The translations under genes were made by a program, and so were the position numbers. The notes beneath the pieces are model-generated. The model saw only the letters and a list, made by a program, of their open reading frames with translations, searched no databases and was not told the DNA's origin. From Ricinus communis (Eukaryota; Streptophyta; Magnoliopsida; Malpighiales; Euphorbiaceae), in the NCBI RefSeq assembly GCF_019578655.1, contig NC_063262.1, positions 8,997,582 through 9,061,581 on the forward strand: a stretch of 64,000 bases of DNA, read 5' to 3'. Positions 60,988 to 64,000 of the stretch are shown here, piece by piece (within the stretch, counting starts at the first letter, position 1; every line of letters starts with the position of its first letter).

Positions 60988-63747
60988 CTAATCCTCTTTC
61001 AAGTGTTGCTTCAGTGTAGGACGCTTCTGAACAAGATACCGCTTTGTGCTTTCTAATACGCCAAAGAAGATCGAGCCGCCAATGCCTATCCACAGAACTC
61101 TGGGTCCTATGCCCTGCAGTATTGGACAATAAACCAAAACAAGAAAATTGAAATTTCTCTCCTCAATATGCAAGTTTCTACTATAGGTCGACACAACATC
61201 ATTCTTCATAACTCATGCGATTCTCATAGTTTCATACAGGTACAACATTATTGTCTTATTTTTTCTGTTTCCAGGTCATCTGTCGTAAGTATAAAATGAA
61301 CACAGTTCTTTTTGCATATTTGATTAGAAGCTTGCAAACATTTCAAAACCATATGACTGCCAAGAGCTTGAGTGATGCAAAAATTAAAAAACCACCTAAT
61401 TGACTTCACTGGCTTTTCACAATTATCTGATTAACAAAAATAGAAAATATCAAGCTTGTGGCATTGAACAATAAACAGGTTATGCTAAAATGATCAAAAA
61501 GTCATGTTAGAACAGAATGGACTCTCAAGTTCATTGGTGTGAGCCCATTTCTCTCAAACAGTAGCACTAAAGACTCTAAAAGATACCACATTTCCTTGAC
61601 ATTCAATTTAGGAGGTGCAAAAAGATATATAGATTATACGCACCTTGAGAAGTGCAGTGGGTCCTTCTTCTCTAACAACAGTTTGAACACAATCAAAGAT
61701 TCCTGTGTACTGGTTAGCTGAACCCTGTCAATAATAATAGCATACAAAAACATTAATGAATTCACTCCAAGAAAAAAATAATAGCAGATGAGACATTAAG
61801 CATACCTGAACCATTAGCCTTGTCTTAATCACATCGAGTGGTGTAGTTATAGCTCCAGTTAGTGCACCTGTAAAGGTAACATTCAATATGTGTAGGATAG
61901 TTAAGAAAAATACCTGCAGAAAAATGTAAGATGAAATGGGTAGGGAGTGCGAGAGAAATTAAGATCTGTTCTCTGCGGAAAACTGAGAGAGGATCATCTA
62001 GCTTATGTAACCCGTCCTCTGTTATTTATTTATTTAATTTCGCAAACTTGCAGTCAAAGAAGCATATGATCATGAAAGAGTAAAAAGATTGGTAAACACA
62101 TAAAAGGTATAATTTATGTGTTCACTCATAGATACAGTTGTTCATTCAAGTTCTTATAAGTCAGGAACTATTATCACATGCACAATTCCACACCACGCAT
62201 GCAGCACTAGGGCAACTTATCATTTCTCTTTCTTTAATATACATTTTTTTTTACAAGATATTAACAAGAAAGGGAACTGAAGAGAGAATCTCACTTCACA
62301 CTTGCACATTTTTGCTGAATATACTGGATCACTACAAGGCTTGCTATAAACTTTCTTCAAAAAATGCTTATGCAACCAATTTCATTTACAGGTGACACTC
62401 CTAGAGGATTGCTGTATGCGTGTCCCACTCCGGGAACACGGACATTGTGGGGATACATATGGGACGTGCCAGAAAAGTGTCCTTTGTTTCCTTTTTCTTT
62501 TGCTGAGTGTGGAACACGTTGGGGACACGAGAAGTAGTAAACTTTGAAAACTTTGAAAACTTTGGAACAAATTTGAAAAACATGGAATACTTTTTAAAAT
62601 AACTTAAAAATTAATTTATCAAATTATAAAAACATAATACATGAGTATTTTAAGAAAATCCTAGCACACTTGCTCTCACACTTATTTCAACAAAAAGAAA
62701 TCCCTCGCTCTACCTCTCTATCTCTTTGATATATTCCTTACTTTCTACCTCAAATCTTTTCTACAACTTGTTGAGATTGAGTCACTGGATGGTGCAGAGA
62801 TTCTTGAGATTGCCAATCTATCACTTGATGAACCAGGATTTAAGTATTATTTGTAGATGAAGTGTGTGAAGATGAAGAATTGAAAATGTTTAAATTGTAG
62901 TTTAATTTTGGCCTAATTACTAATTAAATCCTGAGCTTTACACTTTCAATAATTTTATCCAATTGTTTCAAAATTTTAAAACAAATACCTATGCTTTTAA
63001 TTTATTTTTAAAAACACTTTTTGGCAACAATTTCTAAAAATTTACAATGAGAAAAATGATGGGACAAGTCAATTTTAGTTACTAACATAAGAGTTAGTGA
63101 GTCAATAAAAAATTTATTACGTTTAAATGTAAAATGTGTGAAATAATACACATATATGAGACTTTTAATGATTATATTGTTAAGCCTAGGAAAAATTATT
63201 TTTGATGATTTATAATTGTAATTCTTTTAGTAAACACAGTCGACTTCCTACATTATTTTTCTAACTGTGAAATTTCAAAATTTATCATCGAAAAATATTT
63301 TTGAAACAAATTTAAAAAAATGGGTATTCTTTTTTAAATTTTGAAACAATTGGATAAAAATGTTAAAAAGTATAAAATTCATAATTTAATTTGTAATTAG
63401 ATCTTGAATTTTTATGAATGTTATTTATATATAAATTTGCATTATGGTTATTATCATTTTTTATATAAATACATACATATATATATATATAATATGTTGT
63501 GTTCCGCCATATCCGCGTCATACTTTTTAGAAAATCCCGTGTCCCGTGTCCCGTGTCCGTGTCCGTGTCCCGTGTCCGTGTGCATGTTCGTACTTCATAT
63601 GTAACAGGTCTTAGAATATCTGAACAATTTAGAAACTGAAGGAGGGTTCATGATATGACCAACTCCTTGTGTGAAGAGACAAGATGCCATATTACCAGCG
63701 AACGCGCCAATGACAGCATTTTCTGGATCATTCAATTCTCTCCTTGC
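60988..63747 (-). CDS. SAMC: S-adenosylmethionine carrier (mitochondrial carrier family), 3' part
   Basis: The last four exons on the minus strand: 63747-63696, 61867-61806, 61724-61644 and 61113-60988. All have GT-AG borders and an open joined frame; the upstream exons lie beyond the window. The first reads ARRELNDPENAVIGAFAG. The next holds the carrier signature P-x-D-x-x-K as TTPLDVIKTRLMVQ. The third is GSANQYTGIFDCVQTVVREE, and the last contains GIGPRVLWIGIGGSIFFGVL and ends at TAG 60990-60988. The last block matches plant SAMC proteins, which exchange S-adenosylmethionine for S-adenosylhomocysteine across chloroplast envelope or mitochondrial inner membranes. The visible part covers the third carrier repeat. 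The intron 61868-63695 is long and contains a repeat element. Confidence 0.87.
61868..63695 (-). other. Long SAMC intron with an inserted repeat
   Basis: Between about 62390 and 63610 the sequence changes character. It opens with gcgtgtcccactccgggaac and closes with an array of cgtgtcc words, with AT-rich text between. This looks like an old transposon insertion, but no target duplication was identified. Confidence 0.5.
63536..63582. repeat. CGTGTCC short tandem repeats
   Basis: Seven copies of ccgtgtc-type words with a 6- or 7-base period, in the SAMC intron. Confidence 0.85.
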
Positions 63748-64000
63748 CTGTCAAATACAAGTAACAAAGAAAGGTAAATATTAATAAGACTATGCTTGCT
63801 TTTCTGCTACACTTTGCTGACCAGTTAAAGCATTATAGCATCCATCTGTCCTAATCTAAGAAAGATAGTGGTCGCTTACCAGCTAAAACCTATATGAATG
63901 ACTAGATATTTCCAACAGTCACCTCTACAGTAATTCTTGCAGGCATGCTAGTAAAATGAAAAATAACATATATGATAAGTTTACATTTATGAATTTAGAT
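63748..64000 (-). other. Intron sequence upstream of the leftmost visible SAMC exon
   Basis: No further SAMC exon could be recognised before the window ends. Confidence 0.5.

Overview
The window is nuclear DNA from a eudicot plant. It is strongly AT-rich, its protein-coding genes have canonical GT-AG introns, and it holds a plant nuclear tRNA-Gly, chloroplast-targeted proteins and several plant transposon families. The species cannot be fixed from the sequence. No bacterial, organellar or viral block and no CRISPR array was seen.

Host genes, left to right: the 3' end of an EME1 crossover-junction endonuclease gene (+, to 1852); a small DUF3511 gene (+, 15772-16038); tRNA-Gly(GCC) (-, 18931-19001); a four-exon chloroplast TPR protein of the SLOW GREEN 1 / chloroplast-lumen-common type (+, 22047-25932); a two-exon violaxanthin de-epoxidase-related protein (+, 26876-28891); a thirteen-exon tRNA(His) guanylyltransferase with two tandem Thg1 domains (-, 30414-35474); a two-exon GH17 beta-1,3-glucanase with an X8 domain (-, 57522-59116); and the 3' part of an S-adenosylmethionine carrier gene (-, 60988 to beyond 63747). 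They are independent housekeeping or plastid-related genes and do not form a pathway cluster.

Mobile DNA fills much of the rest. A 2.4-kb solo LTR with a perfect 5-bp target duplication lies at 4352-6724. A short non-coding LTR element at 7412-8250 carries a 5S-rRNA-like segment in each LTR and an initiator-Met primer site, as in Cassandra TRIM elements; a solo LTR of the same family lies inverted at 19174-19572. Two Mutator-like elements (8394-13602 and 39368-43718) have long terminal inverted repeats and decayed transposase genes. The second also holds an opposite-strand gene for a GRF-type zinc-finger/membrane protein, which is itself split by a 485-bp insertion with an 8-bp target duplication. 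A decayed Ty1/copia element (about 49346-54170, minus strand) is split inside its protease by a 2.9-kb solo LTR (50748-53641).

The stretches 13.6-18.9 kb, 36.8-39.4 kb, 43.7-49.3 kb and 54.2-57.5 kb are AT-rich, gene-poor and full of old repeats. I found no clearly new gene system. The observations most worth a second look are the 5S-bearing LTR family, the MULE with the GRF-finger gene and its nested insertion, and the exon-by-exon duplication inside the THG1 gene.
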